From Salipaludibacillus sp. LMS25 (lineage in GTDB: Bacteria; Bacillota; Bacilli; Bacillales; Salisediminibacteriaceae): 64,000 nucleotides of DNA. Made by a program: the position numbers and the translations under genes. The stretch's first letter is position 1. The number at the start of each line of letters is the position of its first letter. Positions 48,867 to 58,413 of the stretch are shown piece by piece. The notes beneath the pieces were generated by a model. It had not been told where the DNA came from, searched no databases, and worked only from the letters and a program-made list of their open reading frames with translations. Where the stretch lies: assembly GCF_024362805.1 (NCBI RefSeq), contig NZ_CP093299.1, forward strand, positions 3,752,001-3,816,000. Reading direction: 5' to 3'.

Positions 48867-49430
48867 ATGATGGAGGAACGAAATAAAATAATTATAAGCG
48901 AAATAAAAAAATGGCAGGAAAATAAGCTGTTACCACATACATATTGTCAGTTTTTATTACAGTTGTATACTGAAGGTGAAGCCCCTACATTAGATGAAGG
49001 AAAGCCTGCTAAGAGTAGCTTTATATTCCGTTACCTAACAAAAGCCTTCCTTAGTTTATTGGTGATGATAGGCATTTTTGTGTTAGTTTTATTTATGATT
49101 TATTTCACACAGGTTTCATTAAGTGTGCAAGCGATTTTCCTCTTTATGTGTTTAGTCATTAGTTTAGTAGGGGCCATTTATTATAATAAAAGAAATATGT
49201 TAGTCTCACATTTGTATGTTATTCTTGCTGCTTTTATTTCGTTTGTATTTATAATCGCCACGGCAAATTTATTGGCACCTGAAAATACCTTTTACTTGGC
49301 TGCTGGTATTATAACGTTATGCTGCATATGGATTTTAACAGGCTGGCGCTTTTCGTATCATTATTTATACATCGCAGGTGGAACTGGTATTCTATTATTT
49401 ATCGCTTTAATCGTACTAGGCCGTATATAA
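48867..49430 (+). CDS. Polytopic membrane protein of unknown function
   Basis: A 187-residue protein with a hydrophilic N-terminal 50 residues (IKKWQENKLLPHTYCQFLLQ) followed by about five transmembrane helices. The N-terminal pattern weakly resembles DUF2157-type membrane proteins. I do not assign a function. Two ATG codons (48867, 48870) follow GATGAAGGTG. It lies between sigA and a GDPD gene, spaced 25 nt from the latter, so cotranscription is possible. Confidence 0.8.
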   Translation: MMEERNKIIISEIKKWQENKLLPHTYCQFLLQLYTEGEAPTLDEGKPAKSSFIFRYLTKAFLSLLVMIGIFVLVLFMIYFTQVSLSVQAIFLFMCLVISLVGAIYYNKRNMLVSHLYVILAAFISFVFIIATANLLAPENTFYLAAGIITLCCIWILTGWRFSYHYLYIAGGTGILLFIALIVLGRI

Positions 49431-49455
49431 TTTCGTAAGGGTGTTGAGGTTAGTT

Positions 49456-50184
49456 ATGAAAATTATCGCCCATAGAGGTAATAAACGACATGCACCAGAA
49501 AATACGATGGCAGCATTTAGATCGGCAACTAGGTATCCGGTGGATGGGATTGAATTTGATTTACAATGGACAAAAGATAAGATACCAGTCGTCATTCATG
49601 ATCCGACGATTGATAGGACGACGAATGGGTGCGGTGCTGTATCATCATATACGTTAGCCGAATTAAAACAGTTCGATGCAGGTATCCTATTTGATGAAGC
49701 TTTTCTTGGTGAGAGAATTCCTACATTTTCTCAAGTATTAATGTGGGCTAGTAACAGGACTTTTCAATTGCATGTTGAGTTAAAAAAGCAGACTATTCAA
49801 ACAGAAGGGTTTGTGGAAAGGTGTATAGAGGACATAAAAAAACATGATATGATTAAAAGGGTTATTATTTCTAGCTTTTATCACCCTTATTTAGCAGAAG
49901 TTAAAAACCGATGTCCCGATCTCCAAACGGCTTTTTTAACAAAAGTTCCGGTTTTACGAGCTGTTAAATATGCTAAAAAGATTCAAGCAGACGCCATCCA
50001 TATACGACATAGCTATCATGCCATGAGTTATTACCGTAGATGGTCGCGAAAAGGTTTAACAGTGAGAGTCTATAATGTCCATACGATTAAAGAGGCATTG
50101 CGTTGTGCGGCTAGACATGTGGATGCGATTATAACAAATGATCCGAAGACGATGACAGAAACGTTTAAAAAGAAGCGGGGATAA
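49456..50184 (+). CDS. Glycerophosphodiester phosphodiesterase
   Basis: A 242-residue GDPD-family enzyme that splits glycerophosphodiesters to glycerol-3-phosphate and an alcohol. The N-terminal catalytic motif is HRGNKRHAPENTMAAF, followed by GIEFDLQWTKD (metal-binding E and D) and VIHDPTIDRTTNG. No signal peptide is present, so it acts in the cytoplasm, unlike secreted GlpQ. I chose ATG 49456 (MKIIAHRG) after GTTGAGG. Confidence 0.9.
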   Translation: MKIIAHRGNKRHAPENTMAAFRSATRYPVDGIEFDLQWTKDKIPVVIHDPTIDRTTNGCGAVSSYTLAELKQFDAGILFDEAFLGERIPTFSQVLMWASNRTFQLHVELKKQTIQTEGFVERCIEDIKKHDMIKRVIISSFYHPYLAEVKNRCPDLQTAFLTKVPVLRAVKYAKKIQADAIHIRHSYHAMSYYRRWSRKGLTVRVYNVHTIKEALRCAARHVDAIITNDPKTMTETFKKKRG

Positions 50185-50312
50185 CCATCAAAAAAGGAAA
50201 CGCTTTTTTACTTTTCTATTGAATCATTTTCAGATACAATATAATAGAGCTTGGCATAAATGTTTTATACGTTGGGGAAATGTGAGACACTAAAAAGGGA
50301 GGTACATACAAG

Positions 50313-50675
50313 ATGAAAGGAAAACCCCTTTACCCTTTTGCAGTAACAGCTGTACTAGGAATAGGCTTAATTATCATCTTATCATTTGTTGGCATCAATA
50401 TGGGTGATCAGGCTTCTGAAAATGGGGAAAATAATGAAGCGCAAGAATTTGATGACCCAATTGAATTAGGTGAGAGCCTCTATCAGAATAGCTGTGTTTC
50501 CTGTCATGGCGGTGACTTGGAAGGGGCATCTGGACCAGCTCTTGATGGCGGGAATCTATCCCATGAGGATATTTTGAATGCTATCTCTGAAGGTCCTGGT
50601 ACAATGCCACCAGATTTAGTCACAGGAGAAGACGCTGAAGCGGTTGCTGAATATATTTTGGCAGAAAACGAATAA
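50313..50675 (+). CDS. cccA: Cytochrome c-550
   Basis: CccA is a membrane-anchored class I c-type cytochrome on the outer face of the membrane. The 120-residue protein has an N-terminal TM anchor (about 8-28), an acidic linker (about 31-50) and a heme domain with C61-x2-C64-H65 (CVSCH) and axial Met98 (GTMPP). Position near sigA and trmK is as in B. subtilis. RBS is AAAGGGAGGTACATACAAG. It is monocistronic with a terminator downstream. Confidence 0.95.
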   Translation: MKGKPLYPFAVTAVLGIGLIIILSFVGINMGDQASENGENNEAQEFDDPIELGESLYQNSCVSCHGGDLEGASGPALDGGNLSHEDILNAISEGPGTMPPDLVTGEDAEAVAEYILAENE

Positions 50676-50712
50676 GTTTAAAGGGCGGTACGATGAGAAT
50701 CTACTGCGAGGG

Positions 50713-50742
50713 AGAGAAGGATCTTTTATGTCCTTCTTTTTC
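50713..50742 (+). terminator. Terminator after cccA
   Basis: AGAAGGA (50715-50721) pairs with TCCTTCT (50731-50737) and is followed by TTTTTCT. Confidence 0.8.
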
Positions 50743-50857
50743 TAATACATTTTAATTTAGAGTTTGAATAGTTAGCTCTATGTTGTAAGTCGTATGAACG
50801 TATAGCGACGAGAGAAAGTATATGCCTAACTTACATAAAGGAAAATTGGTGAATAAG

Positions 50858-51565
50858 ATGAATCATGAGAAATTGTCTAAAAGATTAAAAAGAGTAAGTG
50901 ACCATGTCCCTTTTGGTGCCAGAGTGGGGGACATTGGATCTGACCATGCCTACTTAGCAGTTTATTTAGTTCAAAGCGGTAAATGTCCGTTCGTTGTAGC
51001 TGGAGAAGTGAATAAAGGACCGTTATCATCTGCCAAAGCCCACATTTGCTCAAACGGCTTAACTGATAAAATAAATGCTAAGCTAGGTAATGGTTTAGAA
51101 GTTTTAGAAAATGAAGATATTAATACAGTTGTTATTGCAGGAATGGGAGGGCCTTTAATTACGACTATTTTAGAAGAAGGGAAAGAGCGATTGGACTTAG
51201 TTGAACGTCTCGTTTTGCAACCAAATGTAGCGGCAGATCATATTAGAAGATGGTTGATGGGGAATAACTGGGATCTTATCGATGAAGAGATTTTAGAAGA
51301 AGATGGTCATGTGTATGAAATCTTAGTTGCTGAAAAGGGGAGTGGTTTATCCCCGTATGAAAAAAAAGATTTAGAGAAACAACTGTGGCTTGGGCCATAT
51401 TTGCTAAAAAACAAAAATACTGCTTTTGAGAAGAAGTGGAAAAGGGAACGTCAACAAATAGAGAAAATTAATCAACAACTCGCTTTTAGCGGAAAGAATG
51501 AGTTACTTAAAGAAAAAAAACAGCAATTAAGTCTTAAAATGACTTGGTTGGAGGAGGAGTTATGA
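50858..51565 (+). CDS. trmK: tRNA (adenine22-N1)-methyltransferase TrmK
   Basis: TrmK (YqfN) methylates A22 in tRNAs such as tRNA-Ser and tRNA-Tyr. The 235-residue protein has the SAM motif RVGDIGSDHAYLAVYLV (about 18-34), the catalytic-site AGMGGPLI segment and a C-terminal coiled coil. ATG 50858 is the likely start (MNHEKLSKRLKRVSDHVP). The upstream in-frame ATG at 50822 adds 12 residues with no better signal. The stop overlaps the yqfO start. Confidence 0.93.
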   Translation: MNHEKLSKRLKRVSDHVPFGARVGDIGSDHAYLAVYLVQSGKCPFVVAGEVNKGPLSSAKAHICSNGLTDKINAKLGNGLEVLENEDINTVVIAGMGGPLITTILEEGKERLDLVERLVLQPNVAADHIRRWLMGNNWDLIDEEILEEDGHVYEILVAEKGSGLSPYEKKDLEKQLWLGPYLLKNKNTAFEKKWKRERQQIEKINQQLAFSGKNELLKEKKQQLSLKMTWLEEEL

Positions 51566-52683
51566 TGAAACATGCAAACGGTCAAACGATTATTCAGGCG
51601 TTTGAACAATTTTCTCCAAAAACCTATGCAGTTGAAGGGGATAAAATTGGTCTGCAAATAGGGACGTTAAACAAGCCTATAAAAAAAGTCATGATTGCAT
51701 TAGATGTTCTGGAGTCCGTCGTCGATGAAGCTATTAATGAAGGGGTCGATTTAATTATCTCTCATCATCCCCTCATTTTTAAGCCTATTAACGTATTGAG
51801 GACTGATACATCTTATGGAAGGGCAATTGAAAAATTAATCAAGCATGATATTGCCGTTTATACTGCCCATACGAATCTAGATGTGGCAACAGGTGGAGTC
51901 AATGACATGATGGCGGAAGCATTAGGGCTTACAGATACCCGTGTCCTTGCAGAAACTGGCGCTGAACTCCTAAAAAAACTCGTGGTATTTGTCCCTGAGG
52001 ACCAGGCGACACAAGTAAGAGAAGCAATTGGTCAAGCAGGAGCAGGACATCTAGGTCATTATAGTCATTGTAGCTTTACCTCTAGGGGAATGGGAGCTTT
52101 TAAGCCTGGAGACAATGCTGACCCCTATATCGGCAAACAAGGAGAAATGGCATATGTAGATGAAGTTAAAATAGAAAGTGTATTCCCCGCAAGTATACAA
52201 AATAAGGTTTTACGTGCTATGGAAAAAGCCCATCCTTACGAAGAAGTGGCCTATGATTTATATGATATGGCATCAAGCGCTGCAAGTTATGGTTTAGGGC
52301 GTATAGGGTACTTAAATGAAACTGTCACGTTAGATGAATTTGCTGAGAATGTTAAAAGCGCGTTCGGCGTTAAGACTGTTAGGGTCGTTGGAGACGCAAC
52401 TAAAAAGGTAAAAAAAGTGGCTGTATTAGGTGGAGATGGTAACAAGTATATGTGGGCTGCCTTACACCAAGGGGCAGATGTCTATGTGACAGGGGATGTT
52501 TATTATCATGTTGCCCACGATGCCATGATGGAAGGACTCGCCATGATTGATCCAGGACATAATGTAGAAAAAATAATGAAAGAAGGCGTACGTAAAAAAA
52601 TTCAGTCATTTATAGAAGAAAAAAAATATAACACAGACGTTATTATTTCTAAGTTAAATACTGATCCCTTTCGATTTATCTAA
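51562..52683 (+). CDS. yqfO: NIF3/DUF34 family metal-binding protein YqfO
   Basis: A 373-residue NIF3-family protein, annotated in some databases as GTP cyclohydrolase 1 type 2. It has the dinuclear metal motif SHHPLIF (about 72-78), a PII/CutA-like insertion domain in the middle, and a C-terminal half with VTGDVYYHVAHDA. Function in vivo is uncertain; proposed roles include metal handling. The start is ATG 51562 or 51565 behind GGAGGAGG. It is coupled to trmK. Confidence 0.92.
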   Translation: MMKHANGQTIIQAFEQFSPKTYAVEGDKIGLQIGTLNKPIKKVMIALDVLESVVDEAINEGVDLIISHHPLIFKPINVLRTDTSYGRAIEKLIKHDIAVYTAHTNLDVATGGVNDMMAEALGLTDTRVLAETGAELLKKLVVFVPEDQATQVREAIGQAGAGHLGHYSHCSFTSRGMGAFKPGDNADPYIGKQGEMAYVDEVKIESVFPASIQNKVLRAMEKAHPYEEVAYDLYDMASSAASYGLGRIGYLNETVTLDEFAENVKSAFGVKTVRVVGDATKKVKKVAVLGGDGNKYMWAALHQGADVYVTGDVYYHVAHDAMMEGLAMIDPGHNVEKIMKEGVRKKIQSFIEEKKYNTDVIISKLNTDPFRFI

Positions 52684-52757
52684 TAAATGACACCTTCTAA
52701 CAGAAGATAACACCGATTAGAAGACAAAGGATGGTGGATGTCAAAATATCTACGTAA

Positions 52758-52787
52758 ATAATCCGGGAGAACCATCTCCCGGATTAA
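52758..52787 (-). terminator. Terminator of ispH
   Basis: ATCCGGGAGA (52761-52770) and TCTCCCGGAT (52775-52784) form a perfect 10-bp stem 10 nt beyond the ispH stop on the minus strand, with a short T-rich end. It may also stop yqfO transcripts from the other side. Confidence 0.75.
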
Positions 52788-52794
52788 AGTTATT

Positions 52795-53751
52795 TTAGGC
52801 ACGTTCAGCTTTTTTCTTTCTTACTTTAGGAAGAATCTTCGTTAATTTAACAGTACTGGTCGTATCCCATGTGTGGGGGTCTTCTTCGTTAAATTTTTCG
52901 ATGAAAGCAATCACTTCTTTTGTCACAGGAGTTGGCGTACTAGCCCCAGCAGTAACTGCGACTTTGTTGATCCCTTTAAGCCATTCAAGGTTGAGTTCAT
53001 TGACATTTGCTATCCGGTAGGCAGGTGTTCCGGTAATATCCATCGATACTTGTGCAAGACGATTAGAATTATTACTTTTCGGATCACCAACAACAATCAG
53101 CAGATCAGCTTCTCCAGCTTGTTCGGCTACAGCCTCTTGTCGAACTTGCGTAGCCATGCAAATTTCGTTATGGACCTCCGCTTCCGGGTATTTATTTTTC
53201 GCAGCTTTAATGATGTGGGCTACATCCCATTGACTCATTGTCGTCTGATTTGTTATAAGAATTTTAGTGCTATTTAGCTGAAGTTTTTCTACATCTTCAA
53301 CATTTTCTACTAAATTAACAAGGTCTGGTGCAACACCAATAGCGCCTTCTGGTTCAGGATGGCCTTTTTTACCAATATAGATAAATACGTAGCCCTCCTT
53401 CATTTTATTTCGAATTAAGTCGTGAGTAACCGTGACATCTGGACATGTTGCATCGATCGTCGTTAATCCTTTTTCTTTAGCGATAGCTCGCACTTCTGGA
53501 GAAACTCCGTGAGCCGTAAAAATAACGGTTCCTTTCTCAACTTGTTTAATAATCTCTAACCTGTTTGGACCATCAAGTGTGATGATGCCCTCTTCATCAA
53601 AAGCATCTGTCACATGTTTATTATGAACGATCATTCCTAATATATAAATAGGCCGGGGTAAATCTGGATTTTCAGCAGCTTGCTTAGCCATAACCATAGC
53701 ATCTACCACGCCGTAACAATAACCCCGAGGCGAAATTTTCAAAACCTCCAT
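52795..53751 (-). CDS. ispH: 4-hydroxy-3-methylbut-2-enyl diphosphate reductase
   Basis: IspH makes IPP and DMAPP in the last step of the MEP isoprenoid pathway with a [4Fe-4S] cluster. The 318-residue protein shows three cluster cysteines, in [10 protein letters not shown] (about 12), IDATCPDV (about 100) and NEICMATQ (about 195), and the catalytic E in the family region VHNEICMAT. It is on the opposite strand to yqfO. The region 53752-54068 upstream holds family B copy 4 and the CarD terminator and no gene. Confidence 0.95.
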   Translation of the reverse strand: MEVLKISPRGYCYGVVDAMVMAKQAAENPDLPRPIYILGMIVHNKHVTDAFDEEGIITLDGPNRLEIIKQVEKGTVIFTAHGVSPEVRAIAKEKGLTTIDATCPDVTVTHDLIRNKMKEGYVFIYIGKKGHPEPEGAIGVAPDLVNLVENVEDVEKLQLNSTKILITNQTTMSQWDVAHIIKAAKNKYPEAEVHNEICMATQVRQEAVAEQAGEADLLIVVGDPKSNNSNRLAQVSMDITGTPAYRIANVNELNLEWLKGINKVAVTAGASTPTPVTKEVIAFIEKFNEEDPHTWDTTSTVKLTKILPKVRKKKAERA

Positions 53752-53861
53752 TAGTATCCTCCTCTAACTTGCCGATGATGATGTGACTATATATGTTGAA
53801 ATCTTTATCACATCTATTATAAAGGCTTGTGTAGTTGTTGACAAACATATGAAGCTATTTC

Positions 53862-53994
53862 ATAAAACGAACCTTTAATCAGTGGGCGTTTTCGAACTTC
53901 TCTCCTTGATTGGTAGGTGAGTGAATCAAGACATTAGCGTCCGTTATCTCCCCTTTCTTTTTTCAGGCCGGAGTTTTTCGGGACGGTTATCTGT
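53862..53994 (-). repeat. Family B interspersed repeat, copy 4 (reverse orientation)
   Basis: A 133-nt reversed copy, so it is oriented with the minus-strand genes on both sides. Read on the minus strand it starts ACAGATAACCGTCCC and ends CCCACTGATTAAAGG with TTTTAT. It lies just past the carD terminator and upstream of ispH. Confidence 0.9.
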
Positions 53995-54007
53995 GATAAT
54001 AAGCACA

Positions 54008-54041
54008 TAAAAAAGCGGATGTTTAACTTAACATCCGCTTT
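54008..54041 (-). terminator. Terminator of the CarD-like gene
   Basis: AAAGCGGATGTT pairs with AACATCCGCTTT. On the minus strand a T run follows. It lies 28 nt beyond the stop. Confidence 0.88.
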
Positions 54042-54068
54042 CTACTCTTCCTATACGTCTTCAAGGGC

Positions 54069-54563
54069 TTAAGTGGCTTCTTGACAATGCTCATCAATAA
54101 AAGTCATCGCTTCATCTTCACTCATTTTCTTTACTAGCATCAGCTCACTTACTATAAATTGCTTAGCTCTGTCTAGATTTTTACGATCCTCCATATGAAG
54201 GCCGTTGTTTCGTGCACATTTTTTAGAAGTGAGATTGGCTATGACGCTGGCGGCATCGAGAATATTACCAGATTTTAATAATGTTTCATTTTCTTTAGAG
54301 TAAGGGCGTGCCGTATCTTTAATGACTGAGGGAGCAGACGAACTAAGGGCATTGGCTACTTCTTCAAGTTGATCCGCATCGATAATCTTTCTTAGCCCAG
54401 ATTCTTCAATGTTCTTTTCTGGAAGCATTAATGTCACATGATTTAGAGGAAAAAACACTACAAAGTAGGACATTTTTTGTCCGAGTATATCTTTCTCTTC
54501 CATATCTTTTATCTTACCAGCACCGTGATAAGGGTACACAACGCTATCTCCCACTTTAAACAT
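54069..54563 (-). CDS. CarD/CdnL-family transcriptional regulator
   Basis: A 164-residue protein with the CarD N-terminal RNA-polymerase-interacting Tudor-like domain (FKVGDSVVYPYHGAGKI, then a beta-rich core to about 65) and a C-terminal helical domain. CarD proteins bind the RNAP beta subunit and stabilise open complexes, notably at rRNA promoters. It is similar in size to B. subtilis YdeB. Monocistronic, ended by its own terminator. Confidence 0.9.
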   Translation of the reverse strand: MFKVGDSVVYPYHGAGKIKDMEEKDILGQKMSYFVVFFPLNHVTLMLPEKNIEESGLRKIIDADQLEEVANALSSSAPSVIKDTARPYSKENETLLKSGNILDAASVIANLTSKKCARNNGLHMEDRKNLDRAKQFIVSELMLVKKMSEDEAMTFIDEHCQEAT

Positions 54564-54726
54564 GGCGATCCCTCCAATTGATTAATGTTATTATTATAAC
54601 ACAAATGATAGCAAAATATAAAATTTTACTATGATATGTGAAATTAGTCAATGGGTAACATCAATAATTTTTAAATCTATTGGAATATAAAGAGTGTCAT
54701 TAGTAAAACACTGCTCGAACTAAAAT

Positions 54727-55362
54727 TTAGATATATAATTTTGGCTTGGGTATATTATCCGTTTGCGATGTTTTTTTTATGCTCTTTTTAGATTGGCTAG
54801 CATTTTTTCGAGAGAGATGCCGTCGTTTTTTCTTTTCCTTTTCTTTCGTTGATGTCTTATCTCTCGGTTTCTTTTTCTCTGTTTTAGAGGTGTCGTCTTC
54901 TTCTGTCGGTTTTGTTTCGCTTTCTTGAATTATTTGTTCAGTTTTTCCCTCCTTCTTCGGTGTATTTTCACTTTCTTCCTCAGTCGTTTCATCTGTCGAA
55001 TCGTCGTTTGTTTCTGTTGGGTCATTAGCACCACCAGAATTTGAATTCATAATTTGTAAAAATTGAGGAATAGCTTTAACTAATGGCCCATACTGTTGCA
55101 CAATAGGGCCAACTGTTTGCACCGTTTGAATGACTTTTTGTGCATTCTGTACCATTCCCATCATTTGTCCAAGATTAAATCCTTGACTTCCAGTAGACAA
55201 ACCACTGGCAACATTTCCAGCGGCGGACGCACCACTTCCGAAAAGACGGGACAATAAGCCAGCTCCCTGTCCGACAGAAGCTGGTGCAGACATGGCGCCT
55301 CCAGGAAGGAAAGGAGGCGTTGCAGGTGGCATTGGTGGTGGTGAAAAAGGTGGGCCGAACAT
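54727..55362 (-). CDS. yqfQ: YqfQ-like (VrrA-type) protein
   Basis: A 211-residue low-complexity protein with a proline-rich N-terminus, a Gly/Ser/Gln-rich middle with hydrophobic patches (GFNLGQMMGMVQNAQKVIQT) and an acidic then Lys-rich C-terminal tail. Position between ispH and cshB corresponds to yqfQ in B. subtilis, described as VrrA-like and spore-associated. The ATG 55362 lies behind GGATGATC-type sequence (AAAGGATGATCATAA). Function is unknown; the tail varies freely in such proteins. Confidence 0.8.
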   Translation of the reverse strand: MFGPPFSPPPMPPATPPFLPGGAMSAPASVGQGAGLLSRLFGSGASAAGNVASGLSTGSQGFNLGQMMGMVQNAQKVIQTVQTVGPIVQQYGPLVKAIPQFLQIMNSNSGGANDPTETNDDSTDETTEEESENTPKKEGKTEQIIQESETKPTEEDDTSKTEKKKPRDKTSTKEKEKKKRRHLSRKNASQSKKSIKKTSQTDNIPKPKLYI

Positions 55363-55625
55363 TTATGATCATCCTTTCAAACATGACCTCCTATGTATAG
55401 TCATATGCCAATTGATCAAAAATGTATAGGCGATTGAAGGTGTGGAAGTGTGTTAATGAACTTTGTTAGCCGTTAACAGCAAAAAAATAATAATAAAGTC
55501 ACTAAATATGCCATTACATGTTGATTAAAGTAGCGGCAGATAATCTTTTCGTGGTAAAATATATAATTAGCGTAATCGCATTATCTTGGTATGCGAAGGC
55601 ACAAGACAGAAAGTAGGAAAAAAGA

Positions 55626-56924
55626 GTGACACATAATTTTGAACGATTTAACTTGAAACCATTTCTAATTGAAGCATTAAAAGACAATAACATTACCTTA
55701 CCCACTGAAATACAGGAAAGACTTATTCCTTCTATCAAAAACGGTCATGATGTCATCGGCCGATCGCAAACGGGGACCGGAAAAACCTTGGCGTTTTTAC
55801 TGCCGTTATTAGATAAGATAGAAGAGGAGAAAAAGGCAACACAATTAGTTATTACGGCACCTACGAGGGAATTAGCGATTCAATTGTATGAAGTAGCTAA
55901 GCACTATATTGAAGCCAGTCCGGAAGTGATTACTTCTCAATTAGTTGTGGGTGGAACTGACAGACTTCGGATGATTGAGAAGGCTCAACAGCAGCCACAT
56001 CTAGTTATTGGTACACCTGGTCGAATATTAGATATGCTAAAGGAACGTGCTATTAAAACAGATAGCGTTAAAAGCTTTGTCGTTGATGAAGCTGATCAGA
56101 TGCTTGATATGGGTTTCTTAGAAGATGTGGATGAGATTGCTACAAGGATGAATGAAGATTTACAGCTCCTTGTATTTTCTGCAACCATTCCAGAGAAGCT
56201 AAAGCCGTTTCTTAAAAAGTATATGAAAAACCCGAAGCAAGTAGAAGTAGAAATTAAGGTTGCTTCACCGAAAAAAATAAGGCATTGGCTCCTAAATGAT
56301 CGCGACAGAGACAGACTTGAACTTATTAAAAAAGTGACAGCATCCCTTCAACCTTATTTAGCCATCATTTTTACAAATACGAAAGAGTCCGCTGATGACG
56401 TATTTGAAAGTCTGAGGAACGAAGGATTAAATGTTGATTGCCTGCATGGCGGTATGCCTCCGCGTCATCGGAAAAAAGTCTTAAAAAAACTTCAAGAAGC
56501 GGAGATTCAATATTTAGTGGCTACCGATTTAATTGCCCGAGGAATCGACATAAAAGGGATTACCCATATCATTAACTATGAACTACCTAGAGAACTAGAG
56601 TATTACGTACACAGGGCAGGTAGAACAGCTCGTGCTGGCTGGGAAGGTATTACAATTACATTATACGGTCGAAACGATCAAATAAGTCTCGAAAAATTAG
56701 AGAAACAAGGTATTCACTTTGAGTATAAAGACATCAAGCAAGGCGAATGGGTATCCATTGAAAAACGACAGTACTCACCTCGCCAACCAAAGTCGCATGG
56801 ACCTGGCGTGTTAAAAGGTATAAAGAAATCAAAAAAAGTAAAGCCAGGTTATAAGAAAAAAATAAAAAAACAAATAGAGAGTAAGATGAAACGGGAGAAG
56901 AGAATAAACCGACGTAAAGGATAG
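55626..56924 (+). CDS. cshB: DEAD-box RNA helicase CshB
   Basis: A 432-residue DEAD-box helicase. It shows [10 protein letters not shown] (motif I, about 46-55), APTRELA (Ia), VVDEADQML (II, DEAD), SAT (III), ARGIDIKGI (V) and [10 protein letters not shown] (VI), then a lysine/arginine-rich tail. CshB (YqfR) works in cold adaptation and ribosome biogenesis, and sits beside yqfQ and nfo in B. subtilis. The start is GTG 55626 after TAGGAAAAAAGA. Confidence 0.93.
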   Translation: MTHNFERFNLKPFLIEALKDNNITLPTEIQERLIPSIKNGHDVIGRSQTGTGKTLAFLLPLLDKIEEEKKATQLVITAPTRELAIQLYEVAKHYIEASPEVITSQLVVGGTDRLRMIEKAQQQPHLVIGTPGRILDMLKERAIKTDSVKSFVVDEADQMLDMGFLEDVDEIATRMNEDLQLLVFSATIPEKLKPFLKKYMKNPKQVEVEIKVASPKKIRHWLLNDRDRDRLELIKKVTASLQPYLAIIFTNTKESADDVFESLRNEGLNVDCLHGGMPPRHRKKVLKKLQEAEIQYLVATDLIARGIDIKGITHIINYELPRELEYYVHRAGRTARAGWEGITITLYGRNDQISLEKLEKQGIHFEYKDIKQGEWVSIEKRQYSPRQPKSHGPGVLKGIKKSKKVKPGYKKKIKKQIESKMKREKRINRRKG

Positions 56925-56953
56925 AGTGCCTTCCGTTGAAAGGGGAAAGAGTT

Positions 56954-57853
56954 ATGTTATTAGGTTCACATGTATCCATGAGTGGTAAAAAAATGCTTTT
57001 GGGAGCTAGTGAAGAGGCTTTATCTTATGGCGCAACGACGTTTATGGTATACACGGGTGCACCGCAAAATACCCGACGTAAAGCAATTGAAGAGTTAAAT
57101 ATTGAAGCTGGACAGGCTCATATGAAAGAGTATGGTATTTCTAATATCGTTGTTCATGCACCATATATCATTAATATTGCCAACACTGTTAAACCAGAAA
57201 CGTTTCAGCTAGGCGTTGACTTCTTGAAAAGTGAAATAGACCGAACAGAAGCAATTGGAGCAAAACAGATTGTTCTTCATCCTGGAGCTCATGTAGGTGA
57301 AGGGGCAGAAAAAGGAATTGAGAAAATTATTGAAGGGTTAAATGAAGTATTAGACCCTAATCAAGATGTCCAAATTGCTCTTGAAACGATGGCAGGTAAA
57401 GGCTCAGAATGTGGACGCACATTTGAAGAGTTGGCAAAAATCATTAGCGGAGTGACCCACAATCATAAACTGTCTGTTTGCTTCGATACATGTCACGTTC
57501 ACGATTCAGGTTATGATATTGTTAACGATCTTGATGGTGTATTACATCAGTTTGATAAAATTGTGGGTCTTGACAGAATAAAAGTTCTCCATGTTAATGA
57601 CAGTAAAAACGAACGTGGTGCAGCAAAGGATCGTCATGAGAATATTGGATTTGGTCATATTGGATTTGCTACAATCGACGAAATTCTAAATCATGAGGTA
57701 TTTAGTCACATCCCAAAAATTCTTGAGACCCCTTATGTAGGGACTGATAAAACTAACAAGAAAGCACCTTATAAAAAAGAAATAACGATGTTAAAAGAAC
57801 GGAAATTTCACTCCACTCTTAAGGATGAATTACTACAAGAAGCTGTGAAATAG
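56954..57853 (+). CDS. nfo: Endonuclease IV
   Basis: Nfo cuts 5' of abasic sites in base excision repair using three zinc ions. The 299-residue protein has [10 protein letters not shown] at the N-terminus, then [62 protein letters not shown] and LETP near the C-terminus, the AP endonuclease family 2 signatures. I chose ATG 56954 ([10 protein letters not shown]). It is important for spore DNA repair in B. subtilis (yqfS). Confidence 0.97.
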   Translation: MLLGSHVSMSGKKMLLGASEEALSYGATTFMVYTGAPQNTRRKAIEELNIEAGQAHMKEYGISNIVVHAPYIINIANTVKPETFQLGVDFLKSEIDRTEAIGAKQIVLHPGAHVGEGAEKGIEKIIEGLNEVLDPNQDVQIALETMAGKGSECGRTFEELAKIISGVTHNHKLSVCFDTCHVHDSGYDIVNDLDGVLHQFDKIVGLDRIKVLHVNDSKNERGAAKDRHENIGFGHIGFATIDEILNHEVFSHIPKILETPYVGTDKTNKKAPYKKEITMLKERKFHSTLKDELLQEAVK

Positions 57854-57858
57854 TGTTT

Positions 57859-57895
57859 AAAAAGCATTCAGAGGGAAGTCTCTGAATGCTTTTTA
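57859..57895 (+). terminator. Terminator after nfo
   Basis: A perfect 15-bp stem AAAAAGCATTCAGAG / CTCTGAATGCTTTTT with a 6-nt loop and T tail. Confidence 0.92.
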
Positions 57896-57987
57896 ACGAT
57901 ATGCTTGTTTTTTGTATCACGGTTAGGTGGTGGAATGAGAAGTGGACGTATAGGTACTTTCTATTACCTCATTTAGAAAAGATAATA

Positions 57988-58251
57988 CTAATTTAAATAG
58001 TGCTCGTATGGTTTTAATAATGTCATCGCTGCATCGTAGTGATGTGGGAATTCTTCACGGAGTTTCTCTTTTAATAGTCTAACTCTTTTTTTATCCGCTA
58101 TGTCTAATGGCGGTTGCTGAAGCAATGACAGTATCCGTCTTGCTTCTTGCACAGTAAGCGATATTCCTTCTTGTCTCGCTTTCGTAATTAACTCTTTTAG
58201 CGTTAGTTGACGTATTTGCTGATTAACAAGTTCCCTAATGACAGGATTCAA
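57988..58251 (-). CDS. yqfT: YqfT (DUF2624 family) protein
   Basis: An 87-residue helical protein starting MNPVIRELVNQQIRQLTLKE, matching the DUF2624 family (B. subtilis YqfT) in length and position after nfo. No catalytic residues are evident. Function is unknown. It is on the minus strand behind TAGGAGGGAAAACTTTTG. Beyond it the B. subtilis gene order stops matching. Confidence 0.87.
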   Translation of the reverse strand: MNPVIRELVNQQIRQLTLKELITKARQEGISLTVQEARRILSLLQQPPLDIADKKRVRLLKEKLREEFPHHYDAAMTLLKPYEHYLN

Positions 58252-58413
58252 AAGTTTTCCCTCCTACAAGACACTTAATTTAAACATACATTCTCTTTCT
58301 TTAATTTATGATAACGCCACCGTATGTGTGCTAGATCATGTATAATAATGGATAAGTTGTGTAAAAAGTTAAAAAGTAAATGAGATATCTTGATGATAAG
58401 GAGAGCTTTCATT